From Hexactinellida sp. DTS-2022 (Eukaryota; Porifera; Hexactinellida): 64,000 nucleotides of DNA. Both the position numbers and the translations under genes were made by a program. Under the pieces are notes generated by a model. It was not told where the DNA came from. It ran no database searches and saw nothing but the letters and a program-made list of their open reading frames with translations. Shown here piece by piece: positions 34,501 through 45,838 of the stretch; the first letter of the stretch is position 1, and every line of letters begins with the position of its first letter. The DNA lies in the NCBI GenBank assembly GCA_028753945.1, contig JAPNXP010000006.1, positions 620,001 through 684,000 of the forward strand, given 5' to 3'.

Positions 34501-35745
34501 ATGGCGACACAGTTTCCAGAACCCATACCAGTGCCACTCGTAGACCCAATAGCGACACAAATAAACCAATCGATAGACAGATTGATACGCTCTCTCGAGC
34601 AGAGAAGATTCCAGCTGTTGACCGACTTAAGGGACAGCCGAGAGGAAATGAGAGCCAATCGGGTGGCGAGACAACAAGTCGAGCTACAAATAACAGAAAC
34701 ACGCGCGCTTTTGGAAGGCCAACTAATGCACAATAAGCTCCATTCCATGCAGGAGAGAATGGTGGCAGAGTTAGAAGCTACGCGAGCTGAAATGCAAGCC
34801 AATTCCCCGCCTCCTCAAGACCTGAAGTTCCTGTGCGACACACGGGACCTAGAGGGACACATCTCCCGTCTGGGAGAGATTGCACAGATCGACATTCCTC
34901 CTCCAGTGCCTGACTACGCTGCATTCCTACAGCCCAGTGTTGCTGTTGGGAAACAAGGAACAGCTCCTGGAATGTTAAAGGAGCCAAGAGGTGTTACAAT
35001 CGAACAAACAACTGGACACATTTATGTGACAGATCGATACAACAGCCGAATCCAAATATTCTCTGAAACGGGAGAATGTCTCAACCAATTCGGAGATCAA
35101 CACCTGAAGCAGCCATGGGGCATATTAACCTACAAAGACAGCATATTTGTTACGGACATAGGACATGCTGCTTTATTCCTATTCAAGATGTCAGATCTCA
35201 CAATGATAAAGCGAGTAGGGAAGCAAGGATCTGGAAAGAAACAATTCGATTTTCCGAGACAACTCGCTATCTCTCCCAATCAACGCCTCTACGTGCCAGA
35301 TGAATACAACAACAGAATTCAAATCCTGTCTACAGATCTAGTTTTCCAAGACTCGCTACACCATCAAACAATGACAAGACCTTTTGATGTTAAATTCACA
35401 AAGAATGAAATGTTTGTGTTAAGCTTTCAAGACAATCCCTGTATCCACGTGTTTACACTATCAGGAGAGAAGTCCCGCTCCCTAATTACCAGAGGAATAG
35501 GAATGCAAGTTTCAGGAGCAATGTTCTTCAGTTTAGACGGACACAATAATATTGTCATCAGCGACTACTCAGCTGACGTTATCAAGGTATTCTCTCCAGC
35601 AGGAGACCTCCTACACACGGTAGGACAGGAAGGACAACAAGCTGGAATGTTTTACAACCCTTTTGGCATTGCTATAATCAACAACACTAAATTAGTTTGT
35701 ATCTTTGGAAACCAAAAATTCGGTCTCCAAATATTTACTGCTTAA
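34501..35745 (+). CDS. intronless coiled-coil + NHL-repeat protein, NHL copy 2
   Basis: A single exon of 414 residues. The N-terminal half (about 15-110) is a coiled coil (IDRLIRSLEQRRFQLLTDLR, HSMQERMVAELEATRAEMQA). From about 150 to 414 there are NHL blades: LKEPRGVTIEQTTGHIYVTD, RYNSRIQIFSETGECLNQFG, FPRQLAISPNQRLYVPDEYN, NRIQILS, and a last blade FYNPFGIAIINN. There is no RING, B-box, signal peptide or membrane segment. The gene is nearly identical over long blocks to the copy at 39931, including the first ~60 nt of 3' UTR. Differences cluster in the propeller loops (for example GKQGTAPGMLKEPRG against GKKGCAAGEFDWPRG). A cytosolic oligomeric ligand-binding protein is the likely form; the ligand is unknown. 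Confidence 0.92.
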   Translation: MATQFPEPIPVPLVDPIATQINQSIDRLIRSLEQRRFQLLTDLRDSREEMRANRVARQQVELQITETRALLEGQLMHNKLHSMQERMVAELEATRAEMQANSPPPQDLKFLCDTRDLEGHISRLGEIAQIDIPPPVPDYAAFLQPSVAVGKQGTAPGMLKEPRGVTIEQTTGHIYVTDRYNSRIQIFSETGECLNQFGDQHLKQPWGILTYKDSIFVTDIGHAALFLFKMSDLTMIKRVGKQGSGKKQFDFPRQLAISPNQRLYVPDEYNNRIQILSTDLVFQDSLHHQTMTRPFDVKFTKNEMFVLSFQDNPCIHVFTLSGEKSRSLITRGIGMQVSGAMFFSLDGHNNIVISDYSADVIKVFSPAGDLLHTVGQEGQQAGMFYNPFGIAIINNTKLVCIFGNQKFGLQIFTA

Positions 35746-36089
35746 CTGCTATTTTGTTTATGCTTATACTGTGCATATTAATCAATTCATGCATTGCTCT
35801 CATAAACTGAAGTGAACTTAAAGTGATGGTTAAAAGTGCTGGGATTAATTTATGAGTCAACTTGTCCGAAACCACTTCAGAATCCGTATTAATATTCCCA
35901 TTAACTATGTTATAAAGTGTCAGTGGTATATGCTATAAATTTAATAGTGCAAATTAAGTTCATTGCCATTAAAAAGCAAAAGTGTGTAGTTGCATCGTAA
36001 AATGAAAATGGATCATAAAAACTAAGTAACTTGAGTTCAGAGTTCTGTTCGATCCAAGCAACAACAAATTGCAAATGGAATGTATATAA

Positions 36090-39000
36090 CTAGCAGATAG
36101 GATTATCGAGTATCACAGATGTTTGTTCGTTGAATTTAACCGATTTTTGTCGCCGTATTTCTATCACCAGACATTCTCGCTTATGCCATCCGTCCCAAGC
36201 CCTGAGTTTGCAAGTGCGGCTACAGAAATGCACTATGTGACACCTGTTGCACTGTTTCAGTTTAACGCCTATAGAGCGACAGCAGTACTCACAGAACTTT
36301 AACGCTACAAACTCCATAGAGAGCTTCAGCTCTGTAAAGTTCTCAACTCGACTCTTGTGTGTTGCGATTGAGAATAAATCTCCGTTTATGCTCTCCTTCT
36401 CGTGTTCAGGCACCTTGCCACTGGGACTGCCATCTGTATTCTGTTGCTTAGACTTACAGTGCTGTTTGGACTGAGACCGTCTTCCACGTTTCTTGCTGCT
36501 TGTTCCAAACTTAGACTTTGCTTCTCCCTCGTGTTCCTCGGTTAGTTGGCTGAAGTCAAACTCCATAATCTCATCGACAGACATTTGGGAATCAAACAAC
36601 TTTTGCTGACTAACCTTCATCCCATTCGCGCGGACAGTTTTGCGAAAAGTGTTAGTTATGAATTTCAGCAGTTTGGACCGAGACAGGAACCGCTGCCTCT
36701 CAACGCGAGTCATGGAATGGAATGCCAACTCAGAGCACCGCTTATCCTCCTGAAACGCGGCATTCGCGAAATCTACAATCGTTCCCATCGGCATCCCTTC
36801 CCTCACCTGTACAGGCATCAGCAGATTGGCCCCCGCCTCCAGCAGGCTCCTGATCAGCTTAACGCTTCGCTGCACAGGGCGGAGTGACTGGGCCCGCAGA
36901 CTAGTGGCCACGCAGAGAGCGCTGCCCACGCCGGGGCCCAGCGGCAGATTCAGATCCGAGTCGTGGGACAGCAGCAGCTCTACCATGGGCTGGCTGTTGT
37001 TGAGAATGGCCAGAGAGAGGGGGGAGTGGCCCTTACACACTATGTTAGGGTTAGCACCGTGTCTGAGCAGGACGCGAGATAGATTGGAAATGTGTGTAGA
37101 GTCACACATGCGGGTAGCAAGCAGGTGGAGAGGAGAGTTCCCATTGAACCCTTCGTTCCTTCCGGCCGCTAGCTGGAGACATGTCTCCGCATTCCCGAAA
37201 GAGTCGTCTTCTACAACAAGGGCATTTGATAATGCATTTGTTACTAGGCCAGTGTTAATGGTCTACCCAACTTTATTGTTGTTTATTGCTGATTTGTGGT
37301 AAGATTAATTATTCGCATACTATAAATTAGCCATAATTATCTGGTGAAAAATCTATAATTATAGCTGTGCCAACAGCATGTTCCTTTTGTGGCACTTGGT
37401 GCTTGGTTGACTGACAGTGCCTACCATAATACATGATGTCGGCACAGCTGTAATTTTAGATTTTTTGTAATGCCATCCCAACTATAAAGGTGTTAACCAT
37501 TTCACAAAGTTGTTTCGCTTAATTTACAATTTTTTTGGGGAAATCTAAAATTACATCTGTGCCGACAGCAATTTACTTCAGAGGTACTATATTAGGTGGC
37601 AGGTTATATGATAGTGTCTATGAAAGAACATGCTGTCGGCACAGACGTAATTTTAGATTTTTTGTAATGTCAACTTAACTATAAAGGTGTTAACCATTTC
37701 ACAAAGTTGTTTCGCTTAATTTACAATTTTTTGGGGGTAAATCTAAAATTACATCTGTGCCGACCATGTTACTTTAGAGGCACTATATTAGGTGGCAGGT
37801 TATATGATAGTATCTATGAAAGAACATGCTGTCGGCACAGATGTAATTTTAGATTTTTTGTAATGTCAACTTAACTATAAAGGTGTTAACCATTTCACAA
37901 AGTTGTTTCGCTTAATTTACAATTTTTTGGGGGTGAATCTAAAATTACATCTGTGCCGACTATGTTACTTTAGAGGCACTATATTTAGGTGGCTGGTTAT
38001 ATTATAGTGTCTATAAAAGAACATGCTGTCGGCACAGTAAAACACTTTTTTGACGATGTCATCATCATTTCAAGGTGTCAAGACCTTAGATGCAGGAATA
38101 TCTAGGATTTATACTCGACAATTAGATATAAACTCCTTCGGGGAGATAATTAGAATAGGGCTCTTATCGAGTAAGTTCGGTGTGGTTTAACTATAAAGCT
38201 ATAGGCAGTCTGACCCTGGTGTCGCTCGAGTGTGTTGGTGTCAGCCCCCGCTCCCAGGAGGAGTCTCACCAGCTCGAGAGCTCTGAGCGCGTCTCGCTGC
38301 GTAGCCAGCAAGTGCAGCAGCCCGCTGCCCCCGTGCTCCGACCCGAGTCTCGCATTCACGTCAGCGCCCGCGGCCACGAGCCTAGCGCTCATAAGCGCGT
38401 CTCCGGCTAGCACCGGGTAGAACACAGCGGGCAGCGGATAGCTGGCCGCGTTGACACCCGCGCCACACCGCAGCAACAGGTCTATGGTGCTCTCTAGGCT
38501 GTGGACTATGGACGGTTTGAGGGAAGAAGAAGATGGGTTAGAGGCTAGGCCCGGTTCCTTCTCAGCGAGGTGAATACTCACACTGTCGCTTGCACTTGCT
38601 ACGTCACACAGGGGGTACCCTACATTGGGAGCATAGACATACCTGCCAAGTCTACAGGGAATTGGCCTATTGTACAGTGCAACCTCGATAATTCGATTAT
38701 CCGAACAACACTGGCTGGTCCCAATGTGTTGTTAAAATTAGTTCAACCTTTAAATTATCCGAACTTGCTTAACTGGGCCCAACGAGTTTGGATAATCAAA
38801 GTTGCACTGCAAACCAGGGATCCAGGGATTTCTCATTGACACTATTCAATGCTTGTCATGCTTCCAAGGATACCTGAAATATCCAGTGATATTCCAGGTA
38901 TCCTATTTCGGGACAAATCGAGGGGTTTTAGTATTTATTTTGGGATAGAGTATTTTTAAATGTTCAAAGCACAATTGTTGTTTGTTTGTCCCGAATTAAT

Positions 39001-42000
39001 AGGAAAGAGAATAAACTTAGAAATCTGAAAATTTGCATGCAAGGGTGATTTTTCACGCTGACAACGATCTATTGGTATTCTAAAAGAAATAACGAGAAGT
39101 CACGTTTAAACATGTTATATTTTTCGACATGGATAAAATAGCAATGGAAATCTTGAAAAACTCAGAAATTCAAAAATTAATCTCAAATTTAAGGAAACCT
39201 TCATCTAATATCGAGAGAAAACATTTGAAAAACCCAAATAAAATGGTAACTTATCTGATTTAATTCAGGGTGCGCAATTTTATCTGTCAACTTCAGAACG
39301 GCAACAAACAAATTAGTATCAAACACAAATAAATAATGTAACTTAAAATATAAAATACCCGAAGTATCGTAATAGCTTCAACCTCAAATAAAGTTTTTAA
39401 ATAACGGTATTCGAGAAACGGGTGTTATTGTCAAACTGTAATTCCGTGCTATAAATCCTGTGAAATTTCAAATTTTGACCCCATTAAACGGATAAATAAA
39501 TCCCGAACGAATTCATTAATCGGAAAAGAATTTTTTGAATCGAAACACCTCTATTCGGAATAGCGAGGGTGTACTGTAGTAACAATAATTTTGTGCCAAA
39601 AGTATTAATTCCCAAGTTCGAGCAAACAACAGTTGTGTGCAAACGAGTGTGTCTAGCAGAGTTCAATTATACAACCACTAATTCAACCAACTTAGGAAAC
39701 AACTTTATTGATTCTTGTAATACAAACATGTTTGTGGAATAATATTGTGTAAGGCTACAGAGTTCAGAGAATAGTAGACAGCACTAACCACTGAGAAATC
39801 TAGTCATCCTATTTCCACTGATTATGTCGGATAAGCAGTTTCTACAGAGCTCTAATGCACACAGTTATAAATAGAAATATTATGTAGCTACTAACTCAAT
39901 AAACTGAATAGTATCAAAATCAAGTGAATAATGGCGACACAGTTTCCAGAACCCATACCAGTGCCAATCGTAGACCCAATAGCGACACAAATAAACCAAT
40001 CGATAGACAGGTTGATACGCTCTCTCGAGCAGAGAAGAGTCCAGCTGTTGACCGAATTAAGGGACAGACGGGAGGAAATGAGAGCCAATCGGGTGGCGCG
40101 ACAACAAGTCGAGATACAAATAACAGAAACACGCGCGCTTTTGGAAGGCCAACTAATGCACAATAAGCTCCATTCCATGCAGGAGAGAATGGTGGCAGAG
40201 TTAGAATCTACGCGAGCTGAAATGCAAGCCAATTACCCGCCTCCTCAAGACCTGAAGTTCCTGTGCGACACACGGGACCTAGAGGGACACATCTCCCGTC
40301 TGGGAGAGATTGCACAGATCGACATTCCTCCATCAGTGCCTAACTACGCTGCATTCCTACAGCCCAGTGTTGCTGTTGGGAAGAAAGGATGCGCTGCTGG
40401 AGAGTTTGACTGGCCAAGAGGTGTTACAATCGAACAAACATTTGGACACATTTATGTGGCAGATCGACACAACAGCCGAATCCAAATATTCTCTGAAACG
40501 GGAGAATTTCTCAATCAATTCGGGGATCAACACCTGGAGGAGCCATGGGGCATATTAACCTACAAAGACAGCATATTTGTTACGGACATGGGACTCGACG
40601 CTTTATTCCAATTCAAGATGTCAGATCTCACAATGATAAAGCAAGTAGGGAAGAAAGGATTTGGAAAGAAAGAATTCAATATTCCGAGACAACTCGCCAT
40701 CTCTCCCAATCAACGCATCTACGTGCCAGATCAATACAACAACAGAATCCAAATACTGTCTACAGATCTAGCTTTCCAAGACTCGCTACGACATCAATCA
40801 ATGACAAAACCTGTCGATGTCAAATTCATAAAGAATGAAATGTTTGTGTTAAGCTTTCAAGACAATCCCTGTATCCACGTGTTTACACTATCAGGAGAGA
40901 AGTCCCGCTCAATAGTTACCAGAGGAATAGGAAGGCAAGTTTCAGGAGCATGGTTCTTCTGTTTAGACGGACTCAATAACATAGTCATCAGCGACCACTC
41001 TGCTCACGCTATCAAGGTATTCTCTCCAGCAGGAGACCTCCTACACACGGTAGGACGGGAAGGACATCAAACTGGAAAGTTTTACTTCCCTTGGGGCATT
41101 GCTATCCTCAACAATAAGAAATTAGTTTGTATCTCTCGAAACACAAACTTCGGTCTCCAAATATTTACTGCTTAACTGCTATTCTGCTTAGCTACTGTGC
41201 TTATTAATCAATTAATGCATTGCTCTATAATAAACTGAATCTTACAAGTCTCATAACTCTGTAGATACTGTAAATGGGATAATATTTCTCAAACAATTAA
41301 TAACTAAAATACTAAAATACTTATTTTTAAAAATCCAGGGTATAATTGCTAAAATTCCTGGAATTCCCTCAATTCTTGGAATTAGATGTTTCTTTGTTTT
41401 CCATTGTTGAAAACATGAAATACACTATTTTATTGAATAAAAAATTTGGTATTAACCGTGTTCGTAATAACGAGGTTGCACTGTATTATTGAAAGAATTC
41501 TAGGTTTGGCTTGAAATATCAGAGCCACATTATTTATCAGGTATCTCTTGTGGTGTGACAAGTATTGAATATTATAAATATATTAATTTATTCCCAAAGA
41601 TGTTCATATTATCTATCTGCTCACTATATTAACAAGCAACATTAAAAAGAGGATATTTGGGGGTATTACAAGAGTTTTAATTAGTTTTAGATACCGTGCC
41701 AAATTATTGAATAATGTATTATTTTCCAGAGACTGGCAGAGAGTATAATAAAGTACGAGTTAAATTATCATACATATTACAAAACAACAATTATAGTGTC
41801 AATGGAAGAACAGAAATCCCCAGATTTTCAATGAAATCCCAGGAAAAAGTTTGCAAGTACGTGTATGCACGAAAGTGTATTATGGATCCCTGAATTAAAG
41901 ATCAATGTATTTAGAGCACTATTAGGATATTTCGATCACATATCATCAGGATCGCATAATAACCTAACTCTATGGGAAATGCAATGCTCAGGGTTTCATC

Positions 42001-45000
42001 CATTTTAAAAGGAATTTTCGCGAAAATCGAGAGACGCTCCAATAGACGTATTACAAATTGAGTATTTTATGCGCGTGTGAGCTCTAACTTAATCTAGGCA
42101 CGCAGAATGTTTGCCTGGATGAAAGCCTGGCATGCGACAAGAGTATTATACAACCATTTGTAAATACGCTCCTAATCCTGGTCTGATCCAATTTCCATAC
42201 GCCTAATCACAAATTAATGTTACGGTATAGGAGAGGATTCCAAATTTTCGCGCTCCTAAATTCAAATTTTCCAAAAATCATGCTCCAAAAGGAGCGTCTC
42301 GCGCTCCTGGATAATTCCTTGCACGATGATGCTACACTACAGACCTGTATCCTGGGGAATGGATGCTCTGCTTGTCGATATTGTATTAGGACTCCTTAGC
42401 CAACCCTGGGATATAATCTGAGGTATTTTAACCCCAATCTCTTCCTCAGAAGTGTCCGTACCGTCCCTTGTTTTCTTAAGAATCGGTTTCTTAGAACACG
42501 TCTCCATAGATTGGGCAGGCGCTGATATAATGCGAGTGTTCAGGTTGCCATCGAACTCAGGATACAAACCTCTACAAACGAGGAATACAGTAGAACCTGC
42601 ATAATCCGACCCTATATAATCCGGAATTCAGCAAAACCGACACTTTTTCTTATCCCAATGAGCGTCGGACTATGCATTAGAGCCTGCATAATCCGATAAT
42701 TTGGTACCCGACATTTTTCCTATCTCAACGATGTCGGATTAGACAGGTTCTACTGTAACTGGAAACTAAATTAATGCAAAACTTATTTATATATAGGCCA
42801 TGCACCTTTCAATACAAACAAAAACTGGCTTCGCAAAGGAAATTTTTTGCACCTATTAACTGTACAAGTAATACCGTTAATGCTAGCTAGAGTAAATAGC
42901 TACAAACAATCTATCTATCAGAGAATGTAAAACAGTACCTGTAATTAGCTAATTATTTGTTAATGAGTTTATCACCTAGGTACATAAAAATGTGAATACA
43001 AAAATTTCGCTATTTTATTTTACTTCACACATCATTTTATCTTTTAATAGCCATGTTGAGACATCTACTAATGTTATTATGCTGCTATAAGCTTTAATTT
43101 ATGAATGCAGATTATTGCTGTTCAAATACTTTTGGCCGGTTAGTGTATTGCTAATTTGCTACAATATAATATATGTACACACTGTTCTCTCTAATAGTCC
43201 ACCAGTGGGCAATTGGGCCTAAGTGGACAATTAGAGAACATGGACTATTAGAGATATAGAAATAGTTGATTTGGACAAGTAAATAAGTGGACTATTAGAA
43301 AAGTGGACAATTAGAGAGAACAGGCTGTATGCGAAAATGTAAAACAGAGGCTGTGCCCTACCTGGTGTCCCCATCGCTTCCCTGCTCGTCACTGAGAGCA
43401 GTGGACCTCCTCCCCAGGAAGAACCGTGGCGTGGTGTACACCTCTCTCTGTCCGAGCTGCCCCTCCCCCATGCTGACGTCAGAGGGAGAGGAGGGCGTAA
43501 GCGTGTCCAGCTCTGCGTTGTAGACGCCACTGCCGGAGTCCGAGCTGCTGTCAGCCCCGCCACCGGAGGTAAGGCAGCCCTACGGACACAGATAGTACAT
43601 ACAGTGGTGTAGTATAGTAGCAATTGTATAATGTCAGTTATCTAACTAGCAACTAACTAGCAATTTGTCTTATACAGTGGATGCCGGTTATAAGAACACC
43701 GGTTATAAGAACATGCCGGATATAAGAACACTCTATTGGAAAAACAGTCGCAATATACCCCTATATAATTTATGCTGGTTATAAGAACATTATATTCAGT
43801 TCCCGACGATGTTCTTATAACCAGCATACACTGTATTTGCCAATAACTCGTTAGTTAATTTAGCAGCTAAGCTAACTAACTGTATATGTTCTACTGTATA
43901 CTTTACTGTATATGCTAACTGTATATGTTCTACTAGCTACTGTATATAACAGATATGTTCTACTATATATTCTACTAACGAGGCTCTACTGTATATACTC
44001 TACTGTATATGCAAATACTAACCTGATGCACATTAAGCACTGGACAGTTCTGCAGCAGATAGAGTCTGTGGAAGGTAGCAGTGAGCGGAGAGAATCCCTC
44101 CTCCGACAGAAGATTGATGTGCGCTCCTTCGTCCAGCAGGAGGCGTATGGTACTGGCGTGACCATGGATAGCAGCTGCGAAGAGAGCAGAGTGCCCGCAA
44201 CTAAATAGTAATAGGAACAAGGGATGCCAATGCTTTTTCGGTATAAAAATACAGCTTCATAAATGTAGTCTTTTTGATGACAAAATATGAAAATATCAAA
44301 ATATCAAATTTTAATAATTCTATCATATTTAGATATTGCAACAAAATAGCATTGAATAATCTTCATTTAGCATGCATATTGACATTTTCCAATTAGAACC
44401 ACTGTTATTATTTTTCACCTTTTTTCTCATGACCTATTATCAATACAATTACGTGTTAACCACATGAATAACCAATTTATAAGGAATAACAAGAGTTTGA
44501 TTGTGATATTGTAATGGAATAAATTCCAAATTTTACCACTAATGAGTAACGTAAACCTGTCTAATCCGACACCCGTTGGGATATTGAAAAATGTTGGATT
44601 GCCAAATTGTCAGATTATGCAGGCTCTAATGGATGACGCTCATTTGTATAAGGAAAGTGTCGGTTCTGCTGAATTCCGGATTATAGAGGGTCGGATTATG
44701 CAGGTTCCACTGTATACTAACCTGTCTACCACATTAATGTATACGTTCCCAGTTTGTATAAGAATCTCAATTCGCATGGAGTCCCCATTAACCGCTGCCT
44801 GTATCAATCTATGGGACTCTCTCTCCAAGGGACCCTTTGGGGCATTTGTGCCTCTGCTCTTTAGGTCAGGACTGTCGAGCTCATCTGTGTCCTGGTAACC
44901 AGGTCCCGCCTCTGGAATGTTGAATAAGAGTCTCGTTAAATGATCTCCCAACCAAATCCCTTTGTCAACATGTCCGTCGGGATAGAAGAGAGTGCCTACC

Positions 45001-45609
45001 ATAGATACCGCATTTGTCACTTAAACATGTAGCAATTAACCACAGGAAAGTAAATAGTATAGTAGACTATCGTTATTATGAACACAAGGGGACAGTCAGA
45101 ATTGGTTCGTATTATCCAGATTCCAGAGTCACTTATAAACTTTTATAAAGGCAAAGGGAATTAATTGAACTTTGAGTGACATAAAAAAGTCAAAAAATTG
45201 ACCGAATCGAATTTTTCTTTAGCTGCAATAATTTCTCATGTCAATGAAAACTTTAACAAGTATTATTCATTTTAAACAATTTTCTGTCAACAGAGGTGCC
45301 TTATTAACACCAACACTTACCTTCCCCATTCCTCTCATCATTACAGTACGCGCCTTCAAACCTACTTCCGCTCTCCATATACATAACCCCCTCTCCCTCC
45401 TTCTTATCCGCTACGAACGCCCCCACATACCGTGCCCCGGTCGGCCAGCTATATACCCCTTGTCCCTCTCGCCGGTCCCCAGTGTACCCGCCCTCGTACC
45501 GCTCCCCATTCTCCCACACGTGTTCCCCCAGGCCGTGACGTAGGCCCTCCTGCATGTCCCCTCGGTAGTAGGAGCCGTCAGACCAGTGGTGCAGAGGGGG
45601 CATGTCCAT
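36090..45609 (-). CDS. ANKMY1: ankyrin repeat and MYND domain protein with N-terminal MORN repeats, 7 exons
   Basis: Exons (minus) 45609-45321, 45019-44722, 44200-44023, 43579-43362, 42571-42345, 38619-38215 and 37210-36090 join in phase to 911 residues, close to vertebrate ANKMY1. Exon 1 carries four MORN repeats (YYRGDMQEGLRHG, YEGGYTGDRREGQG, YVGAFVADKKEGEG, FEGAYCNDERNGEG). Ankyrin repeats follow in exons 2-3 and 6-7 (CGHSALFAAAIHGHASTIRL, NGNSPLHLLATRMC, GHSPLSLAILNNSQPMVELL). A MYND zinc finger near the C-terminus has CEYCCRSIGVKLKQCNRCH, FCSRTC and HKREC. The middle exons 4-5 are low-complexity Ser-rich linker. Function is poorly known; the MORN-ankyrin-MYND set suggests a scaffold. 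Two donors are unusual (GTCTGT after exon 5, GTCAGA after exon 6), but phase and homology support both. The intron between exons 5 and 6 is 3.7 kb and contains NHL copy 3 on the other strand. Confidence 0.93.
37346..38060. repeat. tandem array of four family A fold-back elements
   Basis: Four units of about 195 bp start near 37348, 37540, 37737 and 37934. Each has an inverted-repeat core (CTAAAATTACATCTGTGCCGA ... CGGCACAGACGTAATTTTAG type arms, ACTATATTAGGTGGCAGGTT loop). The same 70-bp linker (AACTATAAAGGTGTTAACCA, TTCACAAAGTTGTTTCGCTT) separates them. The last unit is cut and continues into CACTTTTTTGACGATGTCAT, a phrase also found near 5230. The array lies in the last ANKMY1 intron. Confidence 0.93.
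38675..38809. repeat. MITE, 'AACCTCGATAATTCGATTAT' family (J)
   Basis: CAGTGCAACCTCGATAATTC at the left and GATAATCAAAGTTGCACTG at the right, with paired TTATCCGAAC phrases. A related copy lies at about 50214-50323. It sits just upstream (minus sense) of ANKMY1 exon 6. Confidence 0.82.
39866..39873 (+). promoter_or_regulatory. TATA box of NHL copy 3
   Basis: TATAAATA about 58-65 nt upstream of the ATG at 39931. Confidence 0.6.
39931..41175 (+). CDS. intronless coiled-coil + NHL-repeat protein, NHL copy 3, nested in ANKMY1
   Basis: A single exon of 414 residues, collinear without gaps with NHL copy 2. By hand alignment I count about 9 residue differences in the first ~146 residues (coiled coil) and about 52 in the remaining ~268 (propeller). 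Blade signatures include FDWPRGVTIEQTFGHIYVAD, RHNSRIQIFSETGEFLNQFG, IPRQLAISPNQRIYVPDQYN and FYFPWGIAILNN. Homology to copy 2 continues into the 3' UTR (TTAACTGCTATT..., ATTAATCAATT, GCATTGCTCT); an AATAAA is at 41229. It stands on the plus strand inside the fifth ANKMY1 intron (minus), with its own TATA box. No frameshift or stop is present, so the copy looks functional. Confidence 0.93.
   Translation: MATQFPEPIPVPIVDPIATQINQSIDRLIRSLEQRRVQLLTELRDRREEMRANRVARQQVEIQITETRALLEGQLMHNKLHSMQERMVAELESTRAEMQANYPPPQDLKFLCDTRDLEGHISRLGEIAQIDIPPSVPNYAAFLQPSVAVGKKGCAAGEFDWPRGVTIEQTFGHIYVADRHNSRIQIFSETGEFLNQFGDQHLEEPWGILTYKDSIFVTDMGLDALFQFKMSDLTMIKQVGKKGFGKKEFNIPRQLAISPNQRIYVPDQYNNRIQILSTDLAFQDSLRHQSMTKPVDVKFIKNEMFVLSFQDNPCIHVFTLSGEKSRSIVTRGIGRQVSGAWFFCLDGLNNIVISDHSAHAIKVFSPAGDLLHTVGREGHQTGKFYFPWGIAILNNKKLVCISRNTNFGLQIFTA
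41176..42344. other. ANKMY1 intron remainder
   Basis: 3' UTR of NHL copy 3, AT-rich DNA, and a reverse-oriented family G repeat at 42142-42321 that ends about 24 bp from ANKMY1 exon 5. No further gene seen. Confidence 0.55.
42142..42321 (-). repeat. family G repeat, minus orientation
   Basis: Reads in reverse: CAAGGAATTATCCAGGAGCG, GCGAGACGCTCC hairpin, then GGCGTATGGAAATTGGATCA and a terminal TATAATACTC. It lies immediately downstream of the unusual GTCTGT donor of ANKMY1 exon 5. Confidence 0.85.
42588..42755. repeat. MITE, 'GAACCTGCATAATCCGAC' family (K)
   Basis: CAGTAGAACCTGCATAATCC at the left and GGATTAGACAGGTTCTACTG at the right, TA on both sides. A second copy is at about 44556-44712, next to ANKMY1 exon 2. 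Confidence 0.88.
43182..43323. repeat. MITE with CTGTTCTCTCTAATAGTCCA ends
   Basis: Left CTGTTCTCTCTAATAGTCCA, right GTGGACAATTAGAGAGAACAG-type end; the inner phrases GGACAATTAGAGAACATGG and GGACTATTAGA pair with them. Confidence 0.85.
43675..43833. repeat. family C MITE in ANKMY1 intron 3
   Basis: CAGTGGATGCCGGTTATAAG to TAACCAGCATACACTG with TA on each side. Confidence 0.88.
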
Positions 45610-45649
45610 GAGGCTAGGTATAGTGTGACAACTGTATGCAGTGTTATAC

Positions 45650-45838
45650 TATAGTAAAACCTCCAAAAGTGAACACCTTCAAGAAATGAACAACTCCAAA
45701 ATATGAACACTTTTTCTCGGTCCCAAATTATTCCTATTGCTTAGACACACGTTATGATAAAACATGTAAAGTGAACACCTCTCAAAAATGAACGTTTTGG
45801 CTGGTCCACAGAGTGTTCACTTTCTAAAGGTTTTACTG
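45650..45838. repeat. family I MITE upstream of ANKMY1
   Basis: AGTAAAACCTCCAAAAGTG to TTTCTAAAGGTTTTACTG; same element as the pair at 23137-23506, here about 40 bp upstream of the ANKMY1 start codon. Confidence 0.85.

Noticed and set aside
34446..34987. Minus-strand ORFs opposite NHL copy 2 (and the same at 39891-40232)
   Set aside because: Antisense of the coiled-coil coding region, conserved between copies only because the sense strand is.
36826..37302. Plus-strand ORF of 158 codons
   Set aside because: It is the antisense shadow of the last ANKMY1 exon, whose ankyrin and MYND motifs are clear on the minus strand.
37346..38060. CRISPR-like or tandem gene array
   Set aside because: The linkers are identical rather than unique and there is no reading frame; it is a tandem fold-back transposon.
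43231..43623. Minus-strand ORF of 130 codons
   Set aside because: It is a wrong-frame reading over ANKMY1 exon 4; the phase-consistent frame gives the Ser-rich linker.
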